Positions 6,530 to 12,918 of a stretch of DNA of 16,689 bases are shown here, piece by piece. Both the position numbers and the translations under genes were made by a program. Every line of letters begins with the position of its first letter. Within the stretch, counting starts at the first letter, position 1. Source of the DNA: an uncultured Bacilli bacterium (GTDB taxonomy: Bacteria; Bacillota_I; Bacilli_A; RF39; UBA660); NCBI GenBank assembly GCA_947630865.1, contig CANRJE010000018.1, forward strand, positions 1 through 16,689. Reading direction: 5' to 3'. The notes below the pieces were generated by a model, which saw only the letters and a program-made list of their open reading frames with translations, had not been told where the DNA came from and searched no databases.

Positions 6530-6613
6530 CCTTGTGTGGCGGAACTGGTAGACGCGCACGACTCAAAATCGTGTATCTTTGATGTGTGGGTTCGACTCCC
6601 ACCACAAGGACCA
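6530..6613 (+). tRNA. tRNA-Leu, anticodon CAA
   Basis: A complete cloverleaf with a class II (long variable arm) layout. The acceptor arms CCTTGTG (6530-6536) and CACAAGG (6603-6609) pair fully, with discriminator A at 6610 and an encoded CCA at 6611-6613. The anticodon stem CACGA/TCGTG encloses loop CTCAAAA with anticodon CAA at 6564-6566, which reads UUG (leucine). A short variable stem ATC/GAT (about 6575-6583) and the T arm GTGGG-TTCGACT-CCCAC (6586-6602) follow. The D arm contains the usual GG (TGGTAGA). It is a single tRNA gene rather than part of a cluster, with its own promoter and terminator. The open reading frame running through it on the plus strand is spurious. Confidence 0.97.
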
Positions 6614-6628
6614 TTTGAATTTGTAATT

Positions 6629-6660
6629 AAAAAATTACTAATTTTGTTTAGTAATTTTTT
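6629..6660. terminator. Bidirectional terminator after the tRNA
   Basis: A perfect 13-bp stem, AAAAAATTACTAA (6629-6641) and TTAGTAATTTTTT (6648-6660), has a 6-base loop. The T-run ends the tRNA transcript. The mirrored A-run gives a T-run on the minus strand for the gene ending at 6666. Confidence 0.75.
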
Positions 6661-6665
6661 TAAAT

Positions 6666-6938
6666 CTAGTAATAAATATTGGTATTAGAATATGGTGGAT
6701 ATGGATAAGGACCTGGTCCTCCTTGAGGAAAATAAACAGGAATTGGACCTTGATTATTATAATTTGGTCTACCTATTAAATAGCCACCGACTCCACCTAA
6801 TAAAAATGGAGCTAAAAATCCACCTCCAATGAATCTATCACCGTTTGTATAAGTTGTAGTTGTTGTATAATTAGGATAAGTTTGATAATTTATTGGTTTA
6901 TTAATTTTATTTTGTGGTATATTATAATTAGTATACAT
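6666..6938 (-). CDS. Small Tyr/Pro/Gly-rich protein of unknown function, possible spore-coat type
   Basis: A 90-residue protein that I cannot assign to a named family. Residues 1-35 are rich in Tyr, Asn and Thr. Residues 37-56 form a Gly-rich hydrophobic stretch (IGGGFLAPFLLGGVGGYLIG) that could be a single membrane segment or a packing core. Residues 57-90 are Pro/Gly/Tyr-rich and end in Tyr-Tyr. By count there are 14 Tyr and 13 Pro and no Cys. No signal peptide is evident. The gene is credible: AAAGGAG stands six bases before the ATG at 6938 (minus strand) and a bidirectional terminator follows the stop. Small Tyr/Pro/Gly-rich proteins are common in the coats of Bacillus and Clostridium spores, and the organism sporulates. 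That is composition-based inference only. It diverges from the M29 aminopeptidase with a 50-base gap. Confidence 0.7.
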   Translation of the reverse strand: MYTNYNIPQNKINKPINYQTYPNYTTTTTYTNGDRFIGGGFLAPFLLGGVGGYLIGRPNYNNQGPIPVYFPQGGPGPYPYPPYSNTNIYY

Positions 6939-6964
6939 AAAATACTCCTTTCCAAGATATTTTA

Positions 6965-6973
6965 TGTTATAAA
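6965..6973 (+). promoter_or_regulatory. Possible extended -10 of the aminopeptidase gene
   Basis: TGT-TATAAA (hexamer 6968-6973) lies 16 bases before the ATG. No convincing -35 is present. The 9-base word ATGTTATAA occurs at 6964-6972 and again at 6981-6989, flanking the Shine-Dalgarno AGAAAGGA. Confidence 0.35.
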
Positions 6974-6988
6974 GAAAGGAATGTTATA

Positions 6989-8095
6989 ATGGAAAGAATA
7001 GAAAAATTAAGTCAAATTATTGTTAATCACAGTATTAAAGTTGAAAAGAATGAGAAAGTATTAATTACTTATCAATCAAATGATACGATGCCTTTAGTAA
7101 AATCTTTAGTAGAAGAAATTTTAAAGCATAAAGGTATTCCGACAATTAAATATATTGATCCAGAAATAAGTAATTTAGTTAAAGAAAATTTAAATGAAGA
7201 AATAATTGAAAATAAGAAAAATACTTTAAAATTTGAAGTAGAAGAGTATGATTCTTTTATTCAAATTCGTTATAATTTAAGTGATTATTATGATAGAAAT
7301 GTTGATCCTGATTTAAATAATAAATTAAAGAAAGCTTTAAGTAAGTATAAGGATATTCAAGTTAATAAGAAAAAATGGGTTTTATTAAACTATCCAAGTG
7401 CAATTGATGCATATAAGGCTAAAATGACCAATAATAAATTCTTTGATTTTGCTTTTGATGTCATGACAGCACCTTATGATAAAATGTATCAAGATATGTT
7501 ACCACTTAAAAAACTAATGGAAAAAACTGATAAAGTTAGAATTAAAGGAGAAAATACGGATATAACCTTTAGCATTAAAGGACTTCCAGCAATTATTTGT
7601 TCAGGTGAATCAAATATTCCAGATGGTGAAGTATTTACAGCACCTGTTAAAGATACCGTTAATGGTACAATAACTTTTAATACTCCATCTCCTTATGATG
7701 GATTTATCTTTGAAAATGTTAGTTTAACTTTTAAAGATGGAAAGATAATTGATGCAACTTGCAAAAACAATGTTGAAAAATTAAATCAAATTTTAAATAC
7801 TGATCTAGGAAGTAGATATGTTGGAGAATTTTCGTTTGGTTTAAATCCTAAAATATTAAATCCAATTGGAGATATTTTATATGATGAAAAAATAGGTGGT
7901 AGTATTCATTTTACACCTGGTGCTTCATATAAAGAATGCTATAATGGAAATGATTCAGATATTCATTGGGATATGGTTTTAATTCAAAGAAAAGATTATG
8001 GTGGAGGAGAAATTTATTTTGATGATAAATTGATTAGAAAAGATGGATTATTTGTTTTACCAGAACTTGCTAATTTAAATTATGATTTAAAATAA
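6989..8095 (+). CDS. M29-family metallo-aminopeptidase (aminopeptidase T/AmpS type)
   Basis: Removes N-terminal residues from peptides in the cytoplasm using a two-metal centre. The 368-residue protein has the M29 layout: an N-terminal alpha/beta domain (about 1-175) and a C-terminal metal-binding domain. The expected ligands and active-site positions are visible: Glu214 in IPDGEVFTAP, Glu280 in VGEFSFGLN, His307 in GGSIHF, Tyr314, and His326 with Asp328 in DIHWDM. It is somewhat shorter than the roughly 410-residue founding members, with no motif missing. A good Shine-Dalgarno (AAAGAAAGGA, 6971-6980) precedes the ATG. It is monocistronic, closed by a strong terminator at 8111-8155. Its preferred substrate is not predictable; these enzymes are broad in specificity. 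Confidence 0.93.
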   Translation: MERIEKLSQIIVNHSIKVEKNEKVLITYQSNDTMPLVKSLVEEILKHKGIPTIKYIDPEISNLVKENLNEEIIENKKNTLKFEVEEYDSFIQIRYNLSDYYDRNVDPDLNNKLKKALSKYKDIQVNKKKWVLLNYPSAIDAYKAKMTNNKFFDFAFDVMTAPYDKMYQDMLPLKKLMEKTDKVRIKGENTDITFSIKGLPAIICSGESNIPDGEVFTAPVKDTVNGTITFNTPSPYDGFIFENVSLTFKDGKIIDATCKNNVEKLNQILNTDLGSRYVGEFSFGLNPKILNPIGDILYDEKIGGSIHFTPGASYKECYNGNDSDIHWDMVLIQRKDYGGGEIYFDDKLIRKDGLFVLPELANLNYDLK

Positions 8096-8110
8096 TTCTA
8101 TAAAAAAATT

Positions 8111-8155
8111 AAAAGTCAAATAATTAGTAAAGTTAATTGTTTAGACTTTTTTTTT
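8111..8155 (+). terminator. Intrinsic terminator of the aminopeptidase gene
   Basis: AAAAGTC pairs with GACTTTT at the base. After a one-base bulge, AAATAATTA pairs with TAATTGTTT (one G-U) around a 7-base loop. The T-run continues to 8155. Confidence 0.8.
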
Positions 8156-8165
8156 ATTGTATAAT
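8137..8165 (+). promoter_or_regulatory. Promoter of the guaD-dnaI operon, inside the preceding terminator
   Basis: TTGTTT (8137-8142), a 17-base spacer and a perfect TATAAT (8160-8165). The -35 lies in the descending arm of the upstream terminator, and the T-run forms part of the spacer. The start is expected near 8172, about 14 bases before the ATG. Confidence 0.5.
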
Positions 8166-8185
8166 ATTTAAGGAAAGGATAAATT

Positions 8186-8638
8186 ATGGAAGTTGAATAT
8201 TTTAATAAAGCTTTAGAAGAAGCTAAAATAGGAGTTAAATTAGGAGATGGAGGTCCTTTTGGAGCGGTCATCGTTAAAGATAATAAAATAATAGGATTAG
8301 GACATAATAAAGTTTTAGTAAATCATGATCCAACTGCACATGCTGAAGTTACAGCTATAAGAGATGCTTGTAAAAATTTAAATACTCATGATTTAAGTGG
8401 TGCAATTATCTATACAACTAGTGAACCATGTCCGATGTGTTTATCAGCAATTATTTGGGCTAACATAAAAGAAGTTTATTTTGCAACTAATCGAAAAGAA
8501 GTTGGAGAAATAGGTTTTCGTGATGATAAAATTTATCAATACTTTGAAGAAAAGAAAAAGGATTTACTAAATGTTAAACATGTAAAGATAGATGAATGTG
8601 ATAAATTACTAGAAGAATATCACAATACAATATATTAG
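8186..8638 (+). CDS. guaD: Guanine deaminase (CDA-fold nucleobase deaminase)
   Basis: Zinc hydrolase expected to convert guanine to xanthine and ammonia in purine salvage or degradation. The 150 residues match the cytidine-deaminase fold: His52 and catalytic Glu54 in PTAHAEVTAIR, and Cys82 and Cys85 in SEPCPMCLSAI as zinc ligands. The segments GGPFGAVIVKD (22-32) and DPTAHAEVTAIR-ACK closely resemble Bacillus subtilis GuaD (156 residues), which favours guanine over cytosine or tRNA adenosine as substrate. The related tRNA adenosine deaminase TadA shares the zinc motifs but differs around GGPFGAVIV. The first gene of a three-gene run, it ends nine bases before dnaI, whose AGGAGG overlaps its stop. 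No xanthine or uric-acid pathway genes are nearby. Confidence 0.85.
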   Translation: MEVEYFNKALEEAKIGVKLGDGGPFGAVIVKDNKIIGLGHNKVLVNHDPTAHAEVTAIRDACKNLNTHDLSGAIIYTTSEPCPMCLSAIIWANIKEVYFATNRKEVGEIGFRDDKIYQYFEEKKKDLLNVKHVKIDECDKLLEEYHNTIY

Positions 8639-8647
8639 GAGGAAAAT

Positions 8648-9562
8648 ATGGAAAAAGTTGCTTTCAATAAAAAAGATAATGATTTATTGAAAATAAATTA
8701 TATGAAAGCTTTAAAAAATTCAGATTTTAAAAAATTAGCTGAAACTCTTGATATTCCAATTGAAATACAAATGAAATATACATCAAGATTAATGGATTCT
8801 TCAGTTGAATTAAAAAACTGTTCAGATTGTCCGGGGTTAGTTAATTGTAAAAATAAAATAAAAGGATTTAAATTAACACCAACTATTGAAAAAGAAGCTA
8901 TAACTTTTTCCTATCTAAAGTGTAAATATAAAGAAAAAAATGATGAAGCTAATAAATTTTTAGAAAACGTAAACTATTATGAAGTACCTCCAGTTTTAAA
9001 AACAGCATGTTTTAAAAATATTTATCGTGATGATAAAAATAGGTTAGAAATAATTAAAAAAATTAAAAAATTCTATGATAATTATAAATCAGGAATTGAA
9101 ACCAAAGGAATATATTTAAATGGTAACTTTGGTTCAGGAAAATCATATTTAATTGCGGCTCTTTTTAATGAGTTAGCTAAATTAAATTATAAAAGTTCTA
9201 TTATTTATTTTCCAGAGTTTTTATCAAGATTAAAATCTAATTTTGGAAGAACAGAAGGAAATGAATATAAAGAATTACTTGAAAGTGTAAAAAAGATACC
9301 ACTTTTATTAATAGATGATATAGGGGCTGAAAAATTAACAGATTGGGCACGTGATGAAATACTAGGTAGTATATTACAATATAGAATGGATTTTAAATTA
9401 CCAACTTTCTTTACTTCAAATTTAACAATTCTAGAACTTGAAAGTCATTTACAAATATCAAAATCTTCAAATGATAAAGTAAATGCTAGAAGAATAATTG
9501 AAAGAATTAAATATTTAGGTGAAGAAGTTACCCTAATTGGTATTAATAGAAGGAGTGAATAA
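8648..9562 (+). CDS. dnaI: Primosomal protein DnaI, replicative helicase loader
   Basis: AAA+ ATPase that loads the DnaB-type hexameric helicase (called DnaC in Bacillus) onto DNA at origins and stalled forks. The 304-residue length equals that of typical DnaI. The N-terminal domain has a probable zinc site (Cys58, Cys61, Cys67, Cys92) used to contact the helicase. The ATPase domain has Walker A GNFGSGKS (159-166), Walker B LLLIDDIGAE (219-228), sensor 1 TSN (256-258) and Arg281-Arg282. A strong AGGAGG precedes the ATG. In Bacillus dnaI follows dnaB, which encodes a co-loader. Here it lies between guaD and an RNB-domain gene, and no dnaB is in the window. Its stop lies one base before the next start, so the two are probably translated together. 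Confidence 0.95.
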   Translation: MEKVAFNKKDNDLLKINYMKALKNSDFKKLAETLDIPIEIQMKYTSRLMDSSVELKNCSDCPGLVNCKNKIKGFKLTPTIEKEAITFSYLKCKYKEKNDEANKFLENVNYYEVPPVLKTACFKNIYRDDKNRLEIIKKIKKFYDNYKSGIETKGIYLNGNFGSGKSYLIAALFNELAKLNYKSSIIYFPEFLSRLKSNFGRTEGNEYKELLESVKKIPLLLIDDIGAEKLTDWARDEILGSILQYRMDFKLPTFFTSNLTILELESHLQISKSSNDKVNARRIIERIKYLGEEVTLIGINRRSE

Positions 9563-9563
9563 T

Positions 9564-11363
9564 GTGAATGAGAGTTTAGCAAAAGTTGAAAGAATAATAA
9601 GTTCTAATGATGCATCATCTTTAAAAAAATCTTTACAACTTGATGCTAGCTCTTATTTTTTATGGCTTTATGAGATACTTTTAATTCCAGTTAAAGAGTA
9701 TCAAGAAGATATTGATTATAGTTATTTAAATAAAGTTTTTAATTATCTTAAACATATTTATATTAAACGTTTTAATAAAGAAAAATATAAAGATAAATTA
9801 GAAGAATTAAGAAGTTATTATATTGAAATAGTAAAAAATTCTAATAGTAAGAATACTAAAGTTTTTAAATCAATACTTGGTTGTTTGAAAGTTCTTTTAG
9901 AATATGATAAGAATAAAGTTGTTCCTAAAGAAGAAAATGAATTAGAAAAATTATTTATAAAGGGAATATTTGAATTTAAGAAATTAGAATATGTTAGTCG
10001 AATGTTAGCTGCTAAACCAGAACTTTTAAATATTGAAGTAGAAGATGAAGCTTTATTTTTAAAAGTTATTAAAGAATATCTAATTTCTCTTAGAACAAAT
10101 AATGAAGAAGAAAGAGATTATTATTTAAGAATAATCAATAAGTTTTTAATTGAAGAGGGATTTGACTTAAATAATAGTTTAAAAAATGATTGTATTAAAG
10201 TTTTAAGTGATAGTTCTAAAAAAGATAATATATCATGTGATAAAAGAATAGAGATTAGTAAATTAATTAATGCTATTAATCATAAAGAGAATATTTTTCC
10301 GTTTTTTAGAATTGATAATAAAAATGCTAAAAGTAGTTTACTTGATGTCGATTACAATAAAAGAATGTTAATAAATGATTATATAATGACAGTTGATGAT
10401 GAAGATACATTTGTACTTGATGATGGGTTATCTTTTTCTATTTTACCTAATGGAAATATTTTGTTTAAAGTTCATATTGCTGATCCACTTGCCTATGTTC
10501 CATTTTTTTCAAGAGCAATGATCGAAGCAAGTAAAAAAGGTGCGACTATTTATTTAAGTGATACTCAATTACCAATGTTAAATCATCGATTATCTGGTGA
10601 TAAGATGTCTTTAGTTTTAGGAAAGAAAAGATTAGCTAAAACTTTGTTTTATGAATTAGATACAAATTTTGATATTGTTAATTTTTATATAAAAGATACA
10701 GTTATTAAAGTTTCAGAAAGAGCATCATATAATACACTTAATAGTAATTATCAAAAGGGTGGAACTAGTAATGATGAGTATTTAAGATTAAAAACTTATG
10801 AAAGAATTTTAAAAACTTTAAAAACAGAACTTAAAAATTTAGATTCAGAAAGGATTAAAGCTGAGGTTAACCTTGGAAAGAATAGAAAAATGGGAAATTT
10901 TGCAGAAGACTTAGTAGCTTATTCCATGGTTTTTTCAGGTAAAAAAATGGCAGAATATTTTAAAGAACACGATTATCCTTTTGTTTACCGTTCTCATATG
11001 GAAGATTTAGCTTGGAAAGATGAACTTTTAAAATGTTTAAATAAACCAATTGATACTAGTAGTTATCGTATTTTAAAAGGTTTTGTTGGTTCATGGAGAG
11101 CGTTTTATAGTTTAACTAACTATGGTCATGAGGGATTAGAATTAGATACTTATTCACATACAACTAGTCCTTTAAGAAGGTTTGCTGACGTATTAAATTG
11201 GTTATATTATGATATTTTTTATGATAAAGACTTTACAGATGAAGATGTTAATTGGTATCTTGATATAGCTAGTAAAATATGTCAAAATATCAATAATCAA
11301 AGAGATACAACAGAAGACTATATACATTTTTATGAAAAAGTTAAAGAAAAAACTAAAAATTAA
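9564..11363 (+). CDS. RNB-domain (RNase II/R family) protein with an altered active site
   Basis: A 599-residue protein. The C-terminal half (about 255-560) is an RNB exoribonuclease domain, recognisable from FKVHIADPLAYV (301-312), LPMLNHRLS (336-344) and SHTTSPLRRFADVL (531-544), the family's H-x-TSP-x-RR signature. The active-site segment TVDDEDTFVLDD (276-287) should read D-x5-D-x-DD, as in E. coli RNase II (Asp201, 207, 209, 210). Here Asp278, Asp286 and Asp287 are present, but the second position is Val284 (codon 10413-10415). The N-terminal 250 residues are helical and charged with no recognised domain. Neither cold-shock nor C-terminal S1 domains are seen, so RNA binding must differ from RNase R. 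The GTG at 9564 is chosen for AAGGAG (9550-9555) eight bases upstream. It follows dnaI by one base. Whether it is an active nuclease is open. Confidence 0.8.
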   Translation: MNESLAKVERIISSNDASSLKKSLQLDASSYFLWLYEILLIPVKEYQEDIDYSYLNKVFNYLKHIYIKRFNKEKYKDKLEELRSYYIEIVKNSNSKNTKVFKSILGCLKVLLEYDKNKVVPKEENELEKLFIKGIFEFKKLEYVSRMLAAKPELLNIEVEDEALFLKVIKEYLISLRTNNEEERDYYLRIINKFLIEEGFDLNNSLKNDCIKVLSDSSKKDNISCDKRIEISKLINAINHKENIFPFFRIDNKNAKSSLLDVDYNKRMLINDYIMTVDDEDTFVLDDGLSFSILPNGNILFKVHIADPLAYVPFFSRAMIEASKKGATIYLSDTQLPMLNHRLSGDKMSLVLGKKRLAKTLFYELDTNFDIVNFYIKDTVIKVSERASYNTLNSNYQKGGTSNDEYLRLKTYERILKTLKTELKNLDSERIKAEVNLGKNRKMGNFAEDLVAYSMVFSGKKMAEYFKEHDYPFVYRSHMEDLAWKDELLKCLNKPIDTSSYRILKGFVGSWRAFYSLTNYGHEGLELDTYSHTTSPLRRFADVLNWLYYDIFYDKDFTDEDVNWYLDIASKICQNINNQRDTTEDYIHFYEKVKEKTKN

Positions 11364-11365
11364 AC

Positions 11366-11394
11366 TTGTAAAACTTTAAAAAATAGTATATACT
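11366..11394 (+). promoter_or_regulatory. Sigma-A promoter of the membrane-protein gene
   Basis: TTGTAA (11366-11371), a 17-base spacer and TATACT (11389-11394), starting right after the stop of the RNB gene. Transcription should begin near 11401, giving a leader of about 20 bases that holds AAGGAGAG. The gene is therefore probably expressed in growing cells, independently of both neighbours. Confidence 0.65.
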
Positions 11395-11421
11395 TACTAT
11401 ATAAAGAATAAGGAGAGTTAT

Positions 11422-12384
11422 ATGGATAATAGTAATAATGTTAATAATACAAGTAATGATACGGCGAATACTACTAATAATGTTAATGTTACTCCAACTG
11501 TAACACCGACAGTTACACAACCTTCAACTCCTGTTGTACCTGATGCGTCTTTAACTCCTACAACACCTGCTGATTCTGTTGTTGTTACGGATAGTAATGC
11601 TAATAATACTAAATTAATAATAGCAACGGTTGCTTTTGTAATAGGTTTAGGACTTTTAACATTTGGAATAGTAAATATAATGAAAGGTGGAGCACTTCCT
11701 AAAAATCCACCAGCAACTGAAAATTCTGGTAATACAGAAAATAATAATATAACAGTAACTGAAGATAGTGTTAGAAGTTGGTTAGATTCTAATAAAATTG
11801 TTGTAGATTACTTAGTTGAATTTGGTTATGATTTTGATTCTAATAGTGCTACAACAGCAAATTATAGTGATATTTTTGGTTGGTATTTTGCTTTAAAAGA
11901 AGATAAACAAGGAACAAATCTTCCAGAAGATAATATATATGATATTGAATATACAATGCCACGTGAAGAAGTTGAAACTTTTGCCAAGAATATATTTGGA
12001 AAAACTCTTGATGTTATAGATGTATCAACAATTACATTAAGTAAAGATTTATTTAACTTTACAAGTGATGGTACTACATATAAACTTCAAGCTGTAGTAA
12101 CTGATTTTACACCTAATTATTCTTCAGAATTAAATAATATTAATATAATTTCTGATGATACAATTGAAGTAACTTATGGAGTTATGCAATATGGTACAAC
12201 TTGTGATTCAGGAGAAAGTGATTGTTATACAAAATATCGTGTTGTAACATTAACGAAAGCTGATGATGGATTTAATCTTTTATCTAGTGCTGATGAGCCT
12301 TTAAATAATGAAACTGATAATAATACTGGTAATAACACTACACCTGATACTAATACAGATAATGAAACTCAAACAACTGAATAA
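11422..12384 (+). CDS. Single-pass membrane protein with low-complexity termini, function unknown
   Basis: A 320-residue protein that I do not recognise. Residues 1-63 are a charge-poor Asn/Thr/Pro/Val-rich tail with TPTVTPTVTQPSTP repeats. Residues 64-88 are one strong transmembrane helix (LIIATVAFVIGLGLLTFGIV). Residues about 110-290 form a soluble domain, and 291-320 are again Asn/Thr/Asp-rich. There is no cleavable signal peptide at the N-terminus, so the long tail is probably cytoplasmic and the large domain outside (inference). Cys261 and Cys268 could form a disulfide in an extracytoplasmic domain. AAGGAGAG precedes the ATG. The gene has its own promoter and a strong terminator, separating it from the RNB gene and from spoVAC. 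A role in the envelope or the spore is possible, but the sequence does not show one. Confidence 0.75.
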   Translation: MDNSNNVNNTSNDTANTTNNVNVTPTVTPTVTQPSTPVVPDASLTPTTPADSVVVTDSNANNTKLIIATVAFVIGLGLLTFGIVNIMKGGALPKNPPATENSGNTENNNITVTEDSVRSWLDSNKIVVDYLVEFGYDFDSNSATTANYSDIFGWYFALKEDKQGTNLPEDNIYDIEYTMPREEVETFAKNIFGKTLDVIDVSTITLSKDLFNFTSDGTTYKLQAVVTDFTPNYSSELNNINIISDDTIEVTYGVMQYGTTCDSGESDCYTKYRVVTLTKADDGFNLLSSADEPLNNETDNNTGNNTTPDTNTDNETQTTE

Positions 12385-12401
12385 AAAAATTATAATTAAT
12401 T

Positions 12402-12430
12402 AGGAATTAGAGAAATCTAATTCTTTTTTT
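12402..12430 (+). terminator. Intrinsic terminator before spoVAC
   Basis: AGGAATTAGA (12402-12411) pairs with TCTAATTCTT (12416-12425) around a GAAA tetraloop, followed by a T-run to 12430. It insulates the spoVA genes from the upstream membrane-protein gene. Confidence 0.85.
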
Positions 12431-12474
12431 GTATAAAAATCAAAGTTTTGTAAAAAATAAAAGTGGTGACGAGT

Positions 12475-12918
12475 ATGGAAAAGAAAATATATGAAAAGTT
12501 AGTAATGGAGCATAAACCTAAAGAAAAAAGAGGGCAAAATGCTTTTATTGCTTTTATGGTAGGAGGTTTAATTGGTGTTATTGGTGAACTTTTAGTTGAA
12601 TTTTATTCTTATTATTTAGGCTTATCAACAACTGATGCTTCAGTTTTTATGATAATAACACTTATTTTCTTTGCAAGTTTATTTACTGCTTTAGGATTTT
12701 TTGATAAGTGGGTTAAATTTGCAAGATGTGGTCTTATTATTCCAATTACGGGATTTGCTCATTCAATGACAAGTGCTGCAATTGAATATAAAAAAGAAGG
12801 ATTTGTAACAGGACTTGGAGCTAATATGTTTAAATTAGCAGGAACAGTTATTTTATATGGAGTTGTTTCAGCTTATATTTTTGGTTTCTTGAGACTTATT
12901 ATTATGGGAGGTGCGTAA
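12475..12918 (+). CDS. spoVAC: Stage V sporulation protein AC
   Basis: Integral membrane protein of the SpoVA complex, which moves Ca2+-dipicolinic acid into the forespore and releases it at germination. B. subtilis SpoVAC behaves as a mechanosensitive channel of the spore inner membrane. The 147 residues hold about four hydrophobic segments (roughly 23-48, 55-75, 84-100, 118-145). The diagnostic block CGLIIPITGFAHSMTSAAIE (85-104) and GFVTGLGANMFKLAG (109-123) match the family. The ATG at 12475 is chosen because GTGGTGA just upstream can pair with the 16S 3' end; two in-frame GTG codons precede it. It is the first of three overlapping genes, and its stop shares one base with the spoVAD start. 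In Bacillus this operon is under forespore sigma-G; a clear sigma-G site was not found here. Confidence 0.95.
   Translation: MEKKIYEKLVMEHKPKEKRGQNAFIAFMVGGLIGVIGELLVEFYSYYLGLSTTDASVFMIITLIFFASLFTALGFFDKWVKFARCGLIIPITGFAHSMTSAAIEYKKEGFVTGLGANMFKLAGTVILYGVVSAYIFGFLRLIIMGGA

Noticed and set aside
6485..6688. Open reading frame of 67 codons on the plus strand
   Set aside because: It runs through the tRNA-Leu gene and its terminator and has no ribosome-binding site. The tRNA explains the sequence.
9537..9563. Earlier TTG or GTG starts for the RNB-domain gene
   Set aside because: They lie within dnaI, before or within the AAGGAG that is correctly spaced for the GTG at 9564. The ATG at 9562 is out of frame.
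12430..12459. Sigma-G promoter for spoVAC (TGTATA, 17 bases, AAAAATA)
   Set aside because: The -35 is close to TGAATA, but the -10 matches CATACTA at only four of seven positions, and the start would fall inside the ribosome-binding site. AT-rich sequence gives such matches easily.
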